NCBI GenBank assembly: GCA_027563935.2
Contig: CM050446.2
Span: 24,493,501 to 24,557,500, forward strand
Direction of reading: 5' to 3'
Length of the DNA stretch: 64,000 bases
DNA from: Costus lasius
Taxonomy: Eukaryota; Streptophyta; Magnoliopsida; Zingiberales; Costaceae
Shown here: positions 26,067 to 38,059 of the stretch, in pieces
Layout of the letters: the number at the start of each line of letters is the position of its first letter
Position numbering within the stretch: the first letter of the stretch is position 1
Position numbers and translations under genes: made by a program
Notes under the pieces: model-generated
Database searches by the model: none
What the model saw: only the letters and a program-made list of their open reading frames with translations
Told to the model about the DNA's origin: nothing

Positions 26067-26399
26067 TTAATTAACTGATAGCTCCAGATGAACATTTTTA
26101 TGGTTTAGCAGCTCTACTGTGTGTACATGTCTCTGCACGGCACATCCTCTTTGATCCCACTTGGCTAAGATTCCCTCATCACTCCAAACAGCACAGAGGC
26201 CACCACCCTCTTCCACTGAACCCACAGGATTAGGGTGATCCACACCTCCTACGGCAAAGATCAAACACCTTGACTCTTCATCTTGCATTGCACCAGCAAG
26301 GAGAGGTGATGTTGGAGGAGACAAGGGCAAAGAGCGGAGATGCGCGGTGGCGGCGGCACTAGGAAGAAGAGAGTGAAAAATAAAATTTTTGTTTCCCAC
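26067..26399 (-). CDS. Unidentified ORF, 110 aa
   Basis: It is more GC-rich than its surroundings, with a Pro/Ser/Leu start (SLPLSPPTSPLL) followed by FAVGGVDHPNPVGSVEEGG and LCAVWSDEGILAKWDQ. The last part loosely recalls a WD-repeat strand, but I cannot place it in a family. It could be a gene fragment, since no flanking exons or promoter were found. Confidence 0.25.
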   Translation of the reverse strand: MGNKNFIFHSLLPSAAATAHLRSLPLSPPTSPLLAGAMQDEESRCLIFAVGGVDHPNPVGSVEEGGGLCAVWSDEGILAKWDQRGCAVQRHVHTVELLNHKNVHLELSVN

Positions 26400-27907
26400 A
26401 AAGGATTTGTGTGAAGAAAAAGTTAATTAATAATTCAAAATCATATTTTTGAGTGATCAAATCTCTATAAAGAGAGTATATAGACATCTTGTTTCTATAA
26501 TCTTCACACAAAAGTTTTGTAATACCGATCCAACGACTCAGTATGGTGAGCCGCCAGATTGGTATGGTATTAATATCGTACAAATTAAATGGTCCACGCA
26601 GCAACTAGAAACTTCACACAAAGGTCTGCTGTCTCCCTCCACCATTCTGTTTGGAGCCGTGCTCCGACGACTATTCCCTGACCGGTTTCAGTACAGAACA
26701 GTTTTAGTTTTAAAAACACTGATTCACACATGATATGGTGGAATCTCTGTCTACTCTCTGGTGTTAGAGTCAAGAAGTATAAGCTTTTTTCTACTTGTCT
26801 CACATATAGAAGGTGATGGGCAACAAAAACAAAAGAATAATGCGAGAGAACAAAGGGGTGGTGAAAGGATAAAGTATTCATCCATCTATCATAATATATA
26901 CAACCTAAGCATGAGAATACCCCTTTTCATAGAAGGATAGCTTGTATCTTAAGGTTTAATCATGTAATGATGTCTCTTTAATAACAATATGGCGTGGTAA
27001 CTTCATATTTGAGTGGGGCATCTAGGGTTATGGCTTTAAGCAACGACTCTTTCGAATTTACTTTATCTAATAGCAGTTTATTCTGATCCAATGGAATGCC
27101 CCACAGGTATTCATGCAAAATGTTGCAGACAGAAAGAACTATGTAATGCCAATGATTCCCACTCTAATCTTCCAAGTTGAACTTTGACATTTGTGACTGG
27201 ACCAACCTTCATCTTAAGTAAGCGTCTTTTCTTGCAGGTGTTTGCTAGGCTTTTTAAACAAAATATGGTGCTAATGACTTCTTTGCAAGTTCAGACCCGG
27301 CCGGCCGCTGCCCTCCTCTTCTTCTTTCTTCTTCTCATAGCCGTCCTGGTTCATTTAGGATTGATTTCAGTTCTTTAGGAATTATTTCTTTTGTTTCCGA
27401 TCTCCGCTTGGGCTCTTTGAAGTTTCGTGAGTGATCTCTTTCATGCTGCAGCATTGCAAGATCGATCGCGCTGGCGAGTTTCGTAGGAGGCAGGAAAACT
27501 ATCTTTGTCTTCCTCTTCTCTTGCTCCACTCAGGATCCGTGCCCTATTATAGATGGATTTGGCTTCTTTCTTTTGATTGTTATTGCTGTTTTCTTATTAT
27601 TTCATCTTACATTAGAACACAAACTTATGTTTTGATTTTCCTCGTTCTTGTTTCCATGACAAGTCGTATGTAAAGCAGGCAATAATCGTTCAAAAACCTT
27701 AGCCGTAGTAAAACTCAAGAACATTCTTACGACCAGCCAAGAATGAAATTCAAAACATTAAAAGAACTCAAGAACATGAAAGAAAGAAAAAAAGCAAAAA
27801 TGACAAACCTAGTCGTAGAAGATGAAGAATTCATCCAGCATTTTGCCTCTCCAACAGATCAAACCCGAAAGCATCCAAGTTCCAAAACCCCCTTCCATTC
27901 GTCTCAC

Positions 27908-28120
27908 CCCTTCAATGATGTCAGATAATAACCCTCCAGCGTGAGAAGACGGACAGCGGCACGTCGTAGAGTGGGTCGCTGACACGCTGTCGCCGTCCAA
28001 CAAGATTTCCGACTCAAGATTGGAGACAACGACATCGACGGGATCAGGGTTGGAACCAGTCGACCGGGTTTCCATCGGTGCCGGAGTCGGAGGAGGTATT
28101 CCGCTTGCTCGAGACATCAT
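27908..28120 (-). CDS. Possible first exon of an unidentified gene
   Basis: The minus-strand ATG at 28120 opens a 71-codon GC-rich stretch (MMSRASGIPPPTPAP, then DPVDVVVSNLESEILLDG) that ends exactly at a good donor, GGG|GTGAGA. A TATAAATAG box lies at 28185-28194, 65 bp upstream. ATG, donor and TATA together look like a true 5' exon. No later exon could be found to the left, so the gene may be cut short or its exons may be small. Product unknown. Confidence 0.45.
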
Positions 28121-28184
28121 TCATCCACGTCACGCCGGGAATAGAAAAAAATGCAAAGGGAAGGGATTGTCGAAACCAAGGCAG

Positions 28185-28194
28185 CCTATTTATA
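28185..28194 (-). promoter_or_regulatory. TATA box of the 28120 exon
   Basis: The minus strand reads TATAAATAGG in a GC-rich setting, about 30 bp ahead of a likely transcription start and 65 bp ahead of the ATG. Confidence 0.5.
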
Positions 28195-28299
28195 TGCGGT
28201 GAGAAACCGTTATATCGCTGTGAAGACGACATGTATAAGACCCATATCTACTAACATGCGGTCTCCTACGTTGGTAACAGCGTTACAGCCAACTACCAA

Positions 28300-29500
28300 C
28301 AAAAAACAATATTAATATTATATTTAAGAAAGAAAAGAAAATTTATATAGTTCTTTATTGCTTTACATGATAGAAAAGAAATAATAAAGAAGTAAACGAA
28401 AAGTCAAGATAAGTTTATAATTTGTATTTCATTTATTTTGAAAAGAAAACTAAAGGGCCTAAGAAAATTTATAAAAGGACACAAATAACTTTTACATAAT
28501 ATATAAATTATATTTTGCATGCATTATATTTTTCATTTACCTTGATTAATTATCAAGTAATAAAATTATAAATAGAAATACAAGTCTTGAGTGGAGTGGC
28601 AATAAATATAACTTAATTGTGAAGAGATTTACGCAGGAGTATCATATTTTGAAGAATGGACTTTGACAACCGACATAACTTGATTGGGAAGACCGAAGAT
28701 AATATAGAAATTCAAATAATTATAAAATAAAACAAATCAAGGGATAAATTTTAAATGGAAAAGCCAAATCACATTAATCACAAGTGCAAGCATCGAAGAT
28801 ATGACCTGATATATAATTGTTTTTATTTGCATAAAGTACTGAAGCTAAACTCTCACAATCCATTATATTACAACTTCTGTGGTGTAATATTCCTCTATAG
28901 AGTCCCACAAGATAGCTAATTGTTTTTTTTGCTACAATACAATAATAATTAGGAGGCGATAAGTTAAAGATTGATCAATTTCTATCAAGATCTCAAGTAA
29001 TTTCATGAATGAATATGTATAGTATTTATAAATTATTTTGAAACTTATATTGTGATACCTCGTGGAAAGAAACCTTTGATCATAACAAATAATATCAACT
29101 AAGTCCAAACGAAACCTTAGCTCATTAATAATTTAATGCCATAATTAAGCAACAAGTGTTGGTTGTTACAGGAGCTCAAGCTCGGCGACATAAAGGAGAT
29201 ACTACTGATAAGCTTAAGAGAGGGAGGCACCACAAGAATGAGGGCGGCAACAAAAGGTTGATAAAGGTAGTCAAAGGAGACGATGGGATCTGCCATCAAG
29301 TTACTGCATGCATAGTCATCATAAAAGTAATAAAGGCCATAAGCTAACGTTACAAAACTCGTTCTAATAATGTAATCATTGTCTTGCACGTAAGAAAAAT
29401 ATAATTTCAAGTAGATTCAAAGAAACAAGCAATCCACCAAAATTGAGAATTGAAACTAATAGAAACTACGGTATAGCCTTCATTCTTTGCAGGATCCATT
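28300..29500. other. AT-rich spacer downstream of nucleolin
   Basis: No supported gene. A 97-codon minus-strand ORF (29117-29410) has ordinary AT-rich spacer composition and no recognised motif. Confidence 0.5.
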
Positions 29501-29505
29501 ATTTT

Positions 29506-32500
29506 CTAATCATCACTGAAGGTAGTCTTTTTTCCTACAAAAAATGACAATTTCAATAAAGTTTATTAAGACACAGCAACAATTTCGCCAACAACAGCTT
29601 AACTTGTATACATACCAGCACTAGGAGTACCAGCGCTTTGCCTATATGGAGTGCCACCTCGACCACCCCTACCACCACCACCTCGTCCTCTCCCACCATC
29701 TCTTCCCCTGCCTCGACCGCCGCCTCTACCACCAAATCTTCCGCCACCCCTGCCACCACTATCTCTACCACCACCTCTGCCTCCACTCCAACCACCATCA
29801 CGATTATCGCCTCTTGGCTTTGCTTCATCCACTGTTAAACTGTATCCATCAAGTTCAGTGCCACTGAGTTCAAGCGCTTGAGAGAAGCCATTTTGATCAC
29901 TGAAATCCATGTACGCAATCCTGTGATCAAAACAACAATAGTCATCCGCCAGAACCAATTCAATACGCAGCTGCTTGACAATCAGTATTACAAAGCAAAA
30001 GATCGAGTTAAATAAATGCAAATCATTGCACATGAGACAAACATACAAACAGATGCCATGATGACCCCTGAAATGTCAGGCGGCAGGATTCAACAAATAC
30101 ACCAAGGCCACAATGCCTAGCGGCAAGACAGCCTACAATCATTCCTAATTGTGCTGATTTTCAATTTCTGACGGATAATATTTGGTACACCATAACCATC
30201 CAAAATATCAAACTAAACAGATGAAGTCTATATTAAGAAATTGTGCATTCATTGCAAATCACGAATCAAAAAGCAGAAATGTAGGGATGATTACCACCAA
30301 TAAGCATGCTGGATTACGAAAATACATACGTGAAAATAAATGAACCAAATAGACTATATAAAGATAATAACTGACCCTTTAGGGGCACCACTTTCATAAT
30401 CCTTTGGAATGGAAATTCGAGTGATCTCTCCACATGAACCAAAGTGTTCTTGAAGAGAGTTTCTAATCTGTAAAAGGTAGTCGTTATTATAAGTTGCAAA
30501 ACCATTAGCATGTAAAAAAATTTGTTTCTTCTTTAAAGAACCTGATCCTCTTCGAGCGAGTTATCAAAACCTTTTACAAAAATGGTTTGGCTTTGACCTT
30601 TACTACCCTTTTGATTAGAAAAGCTATCCTTCCTGCAGAATGACAGGCGTCAACAAAGTTCATTAGCATAGTTTAGGGATACGTATCTTATCTATGGAAT
30701 ATCTTTTGGATCTAGTAGGGTAAAGAAATAGTTTACACAGTCCATACTCAGTAAAAATACAACACAGAAATATAAGAACCCCATGCAATTGTGGTCAGTT
30801 TTAGTTGAGAATCCCATGCAATTGTAGTCAGTTTTAGTTGAGAATCTATACCCGCTGCCAGGTGTATAAGAACCCCTTTCACGTGCCACGTCAAGTCTAA
30901 CTGAGCGACCAAATAATTCGTGCCCATTCAATTCAAGTGCCTGAACAAGAGAGGAAACTTTGTTAATTAAGACCATCTAATTACAAATACATGATGAATG
31001 CATGAGCTGAAACAAATATACATGCATAGTAATTTTTTTAATGCACAGTGGAAATATTTAGTGAAAATGACAAACACTTTAGGATCCAAGTTTCAAGCCA
31101 TAAGTACAAAAGAGCAAGCACTATAAAAAAATAGCGTATGTCAATTAAATAGGCAATGACATGTTGCAAGAACTTAAGACTGTTTGAAAAGACTCAAAAT
31201 ACCTTCTGAGCCACTTCCTCACTGGCAAATTCAACGTGGCCAAAACCCTTGAAACGACCATCATCTCCAGCAGCCAGCCGGACATCAATAACTTCCCCAG
31301 CAGATTTAAAGAATTCCGCTCTGAAATGAAATTGGACATACAGGAATACACAAGTATTATGTATATATAAAGAAATTGGACATAAAGGAATACACAAGTA
31401 TACAATTTGATGAATCATAAGAATGAAAAAAAAACAAATTGAATGTTAGATGGCATACACGTCATCTTGTCCAACTTCATAAGACAAGTTTCCTACAAAA
31501 AGGGTTCGAGATCCAAATGTCTGCTTCTGTGTCGTAGGAGTTTTATGCTACAAAGATGAATGAAACCAGTTGAATATGAAATATAAGAATGAAAGGGCTA
31601 AAAAGTTGGATTTAGTATATGATACCCCTTTCTTTTCAGAGTCCATAGCAGATGGCTTTTCGGTACCACTATTAGGAGTTGCATCCTTCATCTTCACATC
31701 TTTATCCTGCAAGTACAGTCCCAATTATAAAATAAACTAAGATAAAAGGAGTACTCAGCAAATGAAACTGCAACAAAGACATCATAAGAATAACTAAGTT
31801 ATGTAGTTTATATGAATATTGGCGTCTAAGTTCAATCATCCTATAAGCTTAACTGTCCTTTATAATTAGTTACAACCCTCCATTTCCTAGTAGTCGCTTT
31901 TTACTTCAAAAATTGCTTTGAAATGTCATCACAAAATTACACATTAATTGTATAACAAAATTAACACTTTGGATTTCAATTTCTCATCAAGTTGTGCATC
32001 AACACTCACCAGTACAATTTAACAATTTACACTGATTCTGTTCATACTTATAAAGAATTGAACACAATTACTTCTCCAGTCTGTTATCAATAGACAATCC
32101 CGAAAAATAGCGGAAAGCTAAAAACCCGTTTTATGATATAGCGGATTGCATTGCGGGCAAATAGCGAAAGTTACATAGCATTTAAAATATGTATTATATA
32201 CATAAAAAAAATTAAGTATAATATTTGAAATATATGTTATATACCTAATAAATTAAGCTGCATAAAAATAAAATAAATTATATAAAGAAAGATCACATAG
32301 TACTAACTCAATTTAAGTCATAATTTTAATTTATAAAATTTAAAAATATTATAATATAGTCCTATCCGCTATGGCAGTGCTATAGCGTTTCATAGCGGAT
32401 TGCTCAAAAACCGCTATGAAGAAACGCTATAATAACAACACTGAGTCCTAGTCTTTAATAACCGCTATGGCGGTGCTATAATAACCGCTATGGAGAAGCT

Positions 32501-35500
32501 GCGGCTATTTAACAACACTGAGTCCTAGTCTCACAAAACTAAGTTGCCTTCCTCCCCTCTAGTTGAAAACAATAATAACAGTCCTAGGCTCACAAGCAAC
32601 GACTTAATGGATATAATTTTATTTCTTTACCTTATTAAACTTTGTCCCACTTTTTTCCCAAGCTTTACGCCTTCTGAAAAGGCTTTTACAAATCATAATA
32701 ACACTATATTACCAAAAACATGTGCTCTATTGAAAACCATCTTACACAATAAACAAACCAACTAGCCCACTAATACTGAGTAATCTCCGAATATACTATT
32801 AGCCCACTAAGTCAACTACTTATTAAACCACTCGTAATTAATTAGGTAACTACACCACTTTATGGTATAACATTAACCAAACCTACTATTCACATTTTTA
32901 GTACCATTCACTATTTTACTCCATATAAAGTTTAATTAAACATCAGCATTAACTATATAGATCAAGTCAATCCATAATTTTGAAACAGATTCAGATAATG
33001 TTTCGTAAGGAACCAATTCCAAAGTTCTATTGAACTGGTATACGCTGATGCCAATATTTAAAATTATCATGCACTTTAAAATCGGATCAACAAACAAGCA
33101 ATTTGCTAAATGTTAACAGCTAACCACAAATTCATCTGTAATCTGCCATGCAAAAGAATTGAAATCAGCACACTTCAGTTACTATCTCAAATAGATGAGC
33201 AGAGAAGTAAATTGCATCAATGAATTTACTTTTCGCAGACAACAAAATACCTTCCGTGGAGTTTTCAGTGGTTTCTCATCTTCACTTTCTTCATCGGATG
33301 TCTCCTCCGAGCTGTTGCTTTCTTCAGATGCTTGAGTTGGCTAAAAATCAGACAGCGGGAAACAAATATCAGAATCAGAATCTCAAATAATAAGTTAGCA
33401 TTACAGCTACTGTAAAAATACATGCTGATACTCAAAAAATTCAATGAATAAACATTAGTCACCTTCTTGACTTCTAATTTTGAAGGTACATCATCGGAAC
33501 TTTCTTCAGAACTGTCATCCTCATCTTCCTCACTGCTGCTGCTGACCTTTTTGTTAGCCTTCACAACAGGCTTACTCACAGTAGATGGAACAGATTCCTA
33601 ATGATAAATGATAATCAAGATATTTCAATGTAAATCGTAAAATGCTGACAACAAGCATGCATCCACAAAGTGTTCGTCAGGGAAGTTTCAATAGAAGGAT
33701 GACAAGAATCATGTCAAAAATAAAAAACAGTACAATCATCCACATAACAGTGAAGAAAAAAAAGCACACTCCTTGAACAAAGATTCAACCAGAACCTGCG
33801 TTTTAAACAACTGTACATAGTGGGCCGGCAGTAGGCGTTTTAAATAACTGCACATTTTTACTAAAATATAAGACAAATTAAATACAAATGAAATGAAGAA
33901 TTGAGAATAGCAAAATAGTTATCATATCAGTGGTCAATTATAGCACATTAACGAGATTAACTTCAAATGCACCAGATTAATTTCTCATAAGGCAAATGAG
34001 CAATATAACGACAAACAGGTTAACACTTTTTTCCAAAGGTACGTGAGGATATAGAAAATCAACAATATAAAGTTACATTTCAATTAACAAACAACATGAT
34101 CAAAATAAAGTAATTCCAATAGTATACAAACAATATGGATGGGTTATGCTCCTAATTTGAGGCATAAAGACTGTCAATACTTGCAATATGTAACACTAAT
34201 AACCAAGATTTTGATATATAGCAGTAGATGAATCAAAAATCTGTCATAATCAGTAACTATAAATAAACTACCTTCTTGTTTTGAATTTTAGAAGGCTCGT
34301 CATCAGAACTGTCATCCTCTTCTTCACTGCTGCTATCCTGTTTCATAACCTTTGCATTGTTCTTCCCTGCACTCACGAGTAGAGGGACCTGTAGGATATT
34401 TTATGATCAGGACTCCGCTAGCAAAACATGGATTAAGAAAGAGTAGGTTATTCTAAAACCTTTTGTTTCTTTGGTTGCGGCTCTTCACTCTCATCAGAGC
34501 TATCATCTACTTTAGGCTTCCCTTTTGGTTTCTAAAAATATAAGCGCGAAGAAAAATATCAATCCTCAAGTCAAATTTTATTGCAAATACAAACTTGAGA
34601 AACCAGCAAACTCATAATTTACAAGAATTAATAAAACAAAATTTGACATTGCAACAGGAACAAGTAGATCTAACATCATTTTCTGACTTAGATAAATGTA
34701 TCATTAGATATCATAAGTTGGTAAGTATAACTACAATTATATGCATTAACACATGCTAAAGAGGATAAATTGAATAATAAAAAGCATTCTTAGGGTTACA
34801 TCATCCTCGTGTGAATCAGAATCACTTTCTGAGTCACTTGATTCTTCTTTCTTTTTCAGACTGTTTAATGGAGCTTAACTGCTTTACAGAGCCATCAACT
34901 ACTTTGGCTTCACTTTTTGATTTCTAAATATAAAAGCACAAAGATGTCTTATTGCAAACATGATACTTACAAAACTAGCAAAGTGACAATTTATAAGAAA
35001 TTAATAAAACAAAATTTGACATTACAACAGGTTCAGGTACACCCAACACCATTTTTCTGACTCACTAAAGACTGAGCTAAACGTAACATGAGATATAGTG
35101 ACTTAACTAAGAATTGTATGCATTAACACATACTGCAGAAAACAAATTGAAAAAACAAAAGATAATCATGGGCTTACATCATCCTCATCTGAATCAGAGT
35201 CACTTTCAGATGAGTCACTTGATTCTTCTTTCTTTTTCAAACTGTTTAATGGAGCTGACTGCTTCTTTGCAGAGCTATCATCCACTTTAGCTTTACTTTT
35301 TGGTGTCTAAATATAAGAACAAAGAACGATATTAGAACACTTAAAATCAAATTTTATTACAAATACGATACTTTAGAAACTAGCAAAGCCACAATTGATA
35401 AAAATTAATAAAACAAAATCCAACATCGCATCAACTACGTTTAGAACAAAGAACAATATTAGAACACTAGTAACTTGGCAAGAAGAACTCAGAATTGTCT

Positions 35501-37331
35501 GCATTAACACATGTTAAGAAGGCAAATTAAAGCAGTAGTCTTGGGCATAGTGGCATACATCATTCTTGTCTGAATCAGAATCACTTTCTGACGAATCACT
35601 TGATTCTTTTTTCTTCTTCAGACTGTTTAATGGAGCTGCCTGCTTCTTTGGCGCAGGTACATCTTCCTGAAAAACCACTAAGTAATCATTTCTTACACTT
35701 GAATGTGGATAAAATAATTCTAGCTTTTGCAAGGATTGAAAAAAGTTTTTTAAAAAAACATGGTTAACAAAGGAATGAATTCCAGTAAACTTTAACAAAA
35801 ACACAAGTTAGCAGTCAATTTAATTGTGCACAATTAAAAATTCTGCTTGCTTACTTCATCTGAACTACTGTCAGAATCGGAACTATCACTTGATTCCTGC
35901 TTCAGGTTAGCTGCAGGTTTATCATTCTTCCCAGTAGCTGCTTTTTTGCACTGAGGTGCAGGTTTAGCAGGTTTCTGTCATATATACAACACTCAACATA
36001 TTCACAAGTCATCACATGCAAGAATTACTGATTTGAGAAACTAGTTAACCACGTAAACTTACTTGATCTTCATCAGAATCACTATCCGAGTCTGAGCTGC
36101 TCTCTACTTTGCCTTTTTTTGTCAGAGCACCAGCAGAACCATTCTTCACAGCATCTGCAATCTTTTTGGCTGGAACATGAACTGTTTTAGCAGGTTCCTG
36201 AACCAATACAAAATAATTATTAAGGTGGACATTAAGTGCATAATGCAAAGCATGACTAATATAAAAAATGACTGTTCTTATTTAGTTTATAGAACTTACA
36301 TCATCGGAAGACGATTCTTCACTACTACTAGACTCCTTTTTTGTAACCTTTGGTATTTTAGTTTGCTTCTTTGGAGGAACCTTAACCTACAATTTAAAAC
36401 AGAAATCATATACAGCAATATATGACAATAGTGATCCATTAAACTAGCAGTTAGGACCTTGTATAAGTATGCATGTGAATATAAAGAGGTTTTAATTCAA
36501 CTTTTTCACACTTTGTAATTTGTTAGTATAAGGTAATTTGAGGATACTTCTTGGAATACTGAAATGCAGTCACCTATGAAACTACATAACATAATGCATC
36601 TACCTAGTCAAATATTATCATGCATTAGAACCCCTACATAATATGGCCTTTTCAAAGATAAATTATACTGCAGATTACAAGATTACAATGTAAAAAATAG
36701 TAATCTAATTAACATAATTGGCCTGCACAATTTAAATATTTTATAAAAATTATAAAACTTTTAGTATGCAATGACAGACAACAAATAAGTGAAATATTGA
36801 CAGTCAGCATTTGCAAGGATTGTACTGATGAAAACAATGAGATTAGAAGGAACTAAGTTCACTATATGAATTCCAGGATTTATGCTGTATGGAATGCACA
36901 TTGGGAAGAAATAATACTCACTTCAACTTCAGAATCAGATGATGTATCATCTTCTGAACTACTTGTTTCAGGTTTCTTTTTCGGTGGTGGGACATTCTTA
37001 ACTGTCTTCTTAATGTCCTTCTGGGTGACGACCTCGGCAACTTCTCTCTTCTGCTTTTTCGCACTCACATCTTTTTTAATTTCTTCTTCAGCACCTCTTT
37101 TGCCTGAAAAATATAAAAACAATTAGATAACATAATGAAAATTGATCAAAATTAACAAGGTCAAGAATTTACCCTTTTTACCGGATTTACCAGAAGGCAT
37201 AGCAGCTGCTGCAACCTGACATTATATAAATGGCCAATTAGCATTTCGAATGATAAAATGGTGCCTCCAAATATAAAGCATTGCAAGAGTAACACCACCT
37301 CGGTACTCATCTTCTTGCTTGGCTTGCCCAT
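29506..37331 (-). CDS. NUC1: Nucleolin-like protein (two RRMs, RGG tail)
   Basis: Plant nucleolin acts in the nucleolus on rDNA chromatin and pre-rRNA processing. Exons on the minus strand, 5' to 3': 37331-37299, 37215-37173, 37103-36922, 36386-36300, 36197-36063, 35974-35855, 35666-35559, 35306-35178, 34531-34460, 34388-34272, 33597-33463, 33340-33251, 31706-31626, 31547-31459, 31320-31203, 30940-30852, 30632-30542, 30467-30376, 29920-29616, 29534-29506. Together they give 2145 nt, 714 residues, in one frame. The start MGKPSKKMSTE and the end GKKTTFSDD fit the family. Residues 87-417 are lysine-rich and acidic-serine blocks (ESSDSSESDSDSDEDD type). RRM1 has TLFVGNLSY (about 459) and FKGFGHVEF; RRM2 has TIFVKGFD (about 559) and IAYMDF. 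An RGG/GAR tail spans about 643-700. Nearly all donors are GT and acceptors AG; the donor of 34460 (GTTTTA) is weak. A further exon-like stretch at 34800-34923 is left out because it is frameshifted. Confidence 0.93.
30775..30848. repeat. 33-bp tandem duplication next to a nucleolin donor
   Basis: Two copies of a 33-bp unit (core GTCAGTTTTAGTTGAGAAT on the plus strand) lie in the intron right after the donor at 30851-30850. The unit length is a multiple of three, and reading through it stays open on the minus strand. Confidence 0.75.
32090..32535. repeat. CGCTAT-rich MITE-like insert in a nucleolin intron
   Basis: The 1.54-kb intron between 31706 and 33251 holds a block in which ATAGCGG/CCGCTAT motifs occur again and again (32108, 32141, 32366-32400, 32410-32430, 32461-32507). 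Its outer ends read AATAGCGG and GGCTATTT, as in a short inverted-repeat element. Within it a 20-bp direct repeat with core AACACTGAGTCCTAGTCT occurs twice (about 32437 and 32514). Confidence 0.55.
34800..34923 (-). pseudogene. Frameshifted acidic exon in the nucleolin gene
   Basis: It has good splice signals (TTTAG acceptor, GAT|GTAACC donor) and is close to the exon at 35178-35306. It is 124 nt long, where a multiple of 3 is needed. The extra base lies in CAGTTAAGCTCC, which is CAGTCAGCTCC in the sister exon. Inclusion would bring an early stop within the exon. The neighbouring exons are phase 0, so skipping keeps the frame. It may be a dead exon, a switch for nonsense-mediated decay, or an assembly error. 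Confidence 0.75.
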
Positions 37332-37955
37332 TGTAAGCTGCTGAAGACTGGTCGAAGTTATCAGGTAAACTGTAAAAAAATACGTTGATACACAAAATAT
37401 TGTAGATCAGGAAAACATAAAGAGTCATAGAATTTCATGTTGCTGCAAAAGAATATTTGTAAAAAAACAAAAGGCAAAACAAGCAATTTATATAAAATGC
37501 ATATCAAACGGCAACCTCCATTTTGAATGATGCGAAAAAGAGAGAATCTTTACTCTAAAAAAATTCAGGAAGTAACAGAGCCAATTTTCAGAGCATACTT
37601 GTGCCTAAGCTCTAATGCTAAAAAAAATGCAAAATCATAATCTAAGCAATAGACGCCAAAACAGATACAACTGATGGCGCAGACACGACTCCCCCCGGAA
37701 CAACGTGCTTCCCCGAGCATGATCCATGAATGAAAAAAATAAAATTGGGGAACTAATACGAACCCTCATAAAGAACATCGAGAGAAAAAAAGAACAGACA
37801 AGAAAAAAGGCGAGCTCGGATCAAGAATAACGTTGACGAACGGATCGGAGGACAAGATAAAAGGGCATGCTCGCTCACCACAAGAGAGGAGGAAAATGGA
37901 GTGGAGCACGCAGGCGGCGATCGAACCCCAATTCCAAGGCGTTAGGGTTTAGGAG
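37332..37955 (-). other. Nucleolin 5' UTR with an intron
   Basis: Two untranslated exon parts are visible on the minus strand. The first ends at TCTCTTGTG|GTGAGC near 37877. The second starts after TTTTTTTACAG near 37371 and leads through about 39 nt to the ATG at 37331. The intron is about 0.5 kb. A leader intron is common in highly expressed plant housekeeping genes. Confidence 0.7.
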
Positions 37956-38054
37956 AGGGTTTGAAGATGCGCGACTTCGCGTCCATATATAGGGTGAGGA
38001 TGGACCGATTCGTTAGGGCTTCGCTGGGTTACTGCACGTGAGAAACACGTGCAG
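37942..38054 (-). promoter_or_regulatory. Nucleolin core promoter: G-box palindrome, TATA, telo-box
   Basis: Reading on the minus strand: a 23-bp palindrome, CTGCACGTG-5 nt-CACGTGCAG (38054-38032), holds two G-boxes. A TATATAT box follows at 37991-37985, then the telo-box AAACCCTAA (37950-37942) close to the expected start of transcription, about 37955. Telo-boxes near the start site are known from plant ribosomal protein and nucleolar genes, which supports the gene call. Confidence 0.75.
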
Positions 38055-38059
38055 GATGC

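Noticed and set aside
26449..26881. Overlapping ORFs on both strands near 26600
   Set aside because: No motif, no splice or promoter support, and the two strands contradict each other.
29638..29881. Plus-strand Pro/Thr/Ser-rich ORFs opposite the nucleolin RGG exon
   Set aside because: They are antisense shadows of the repeated Gly-Arg codons of the true exon.
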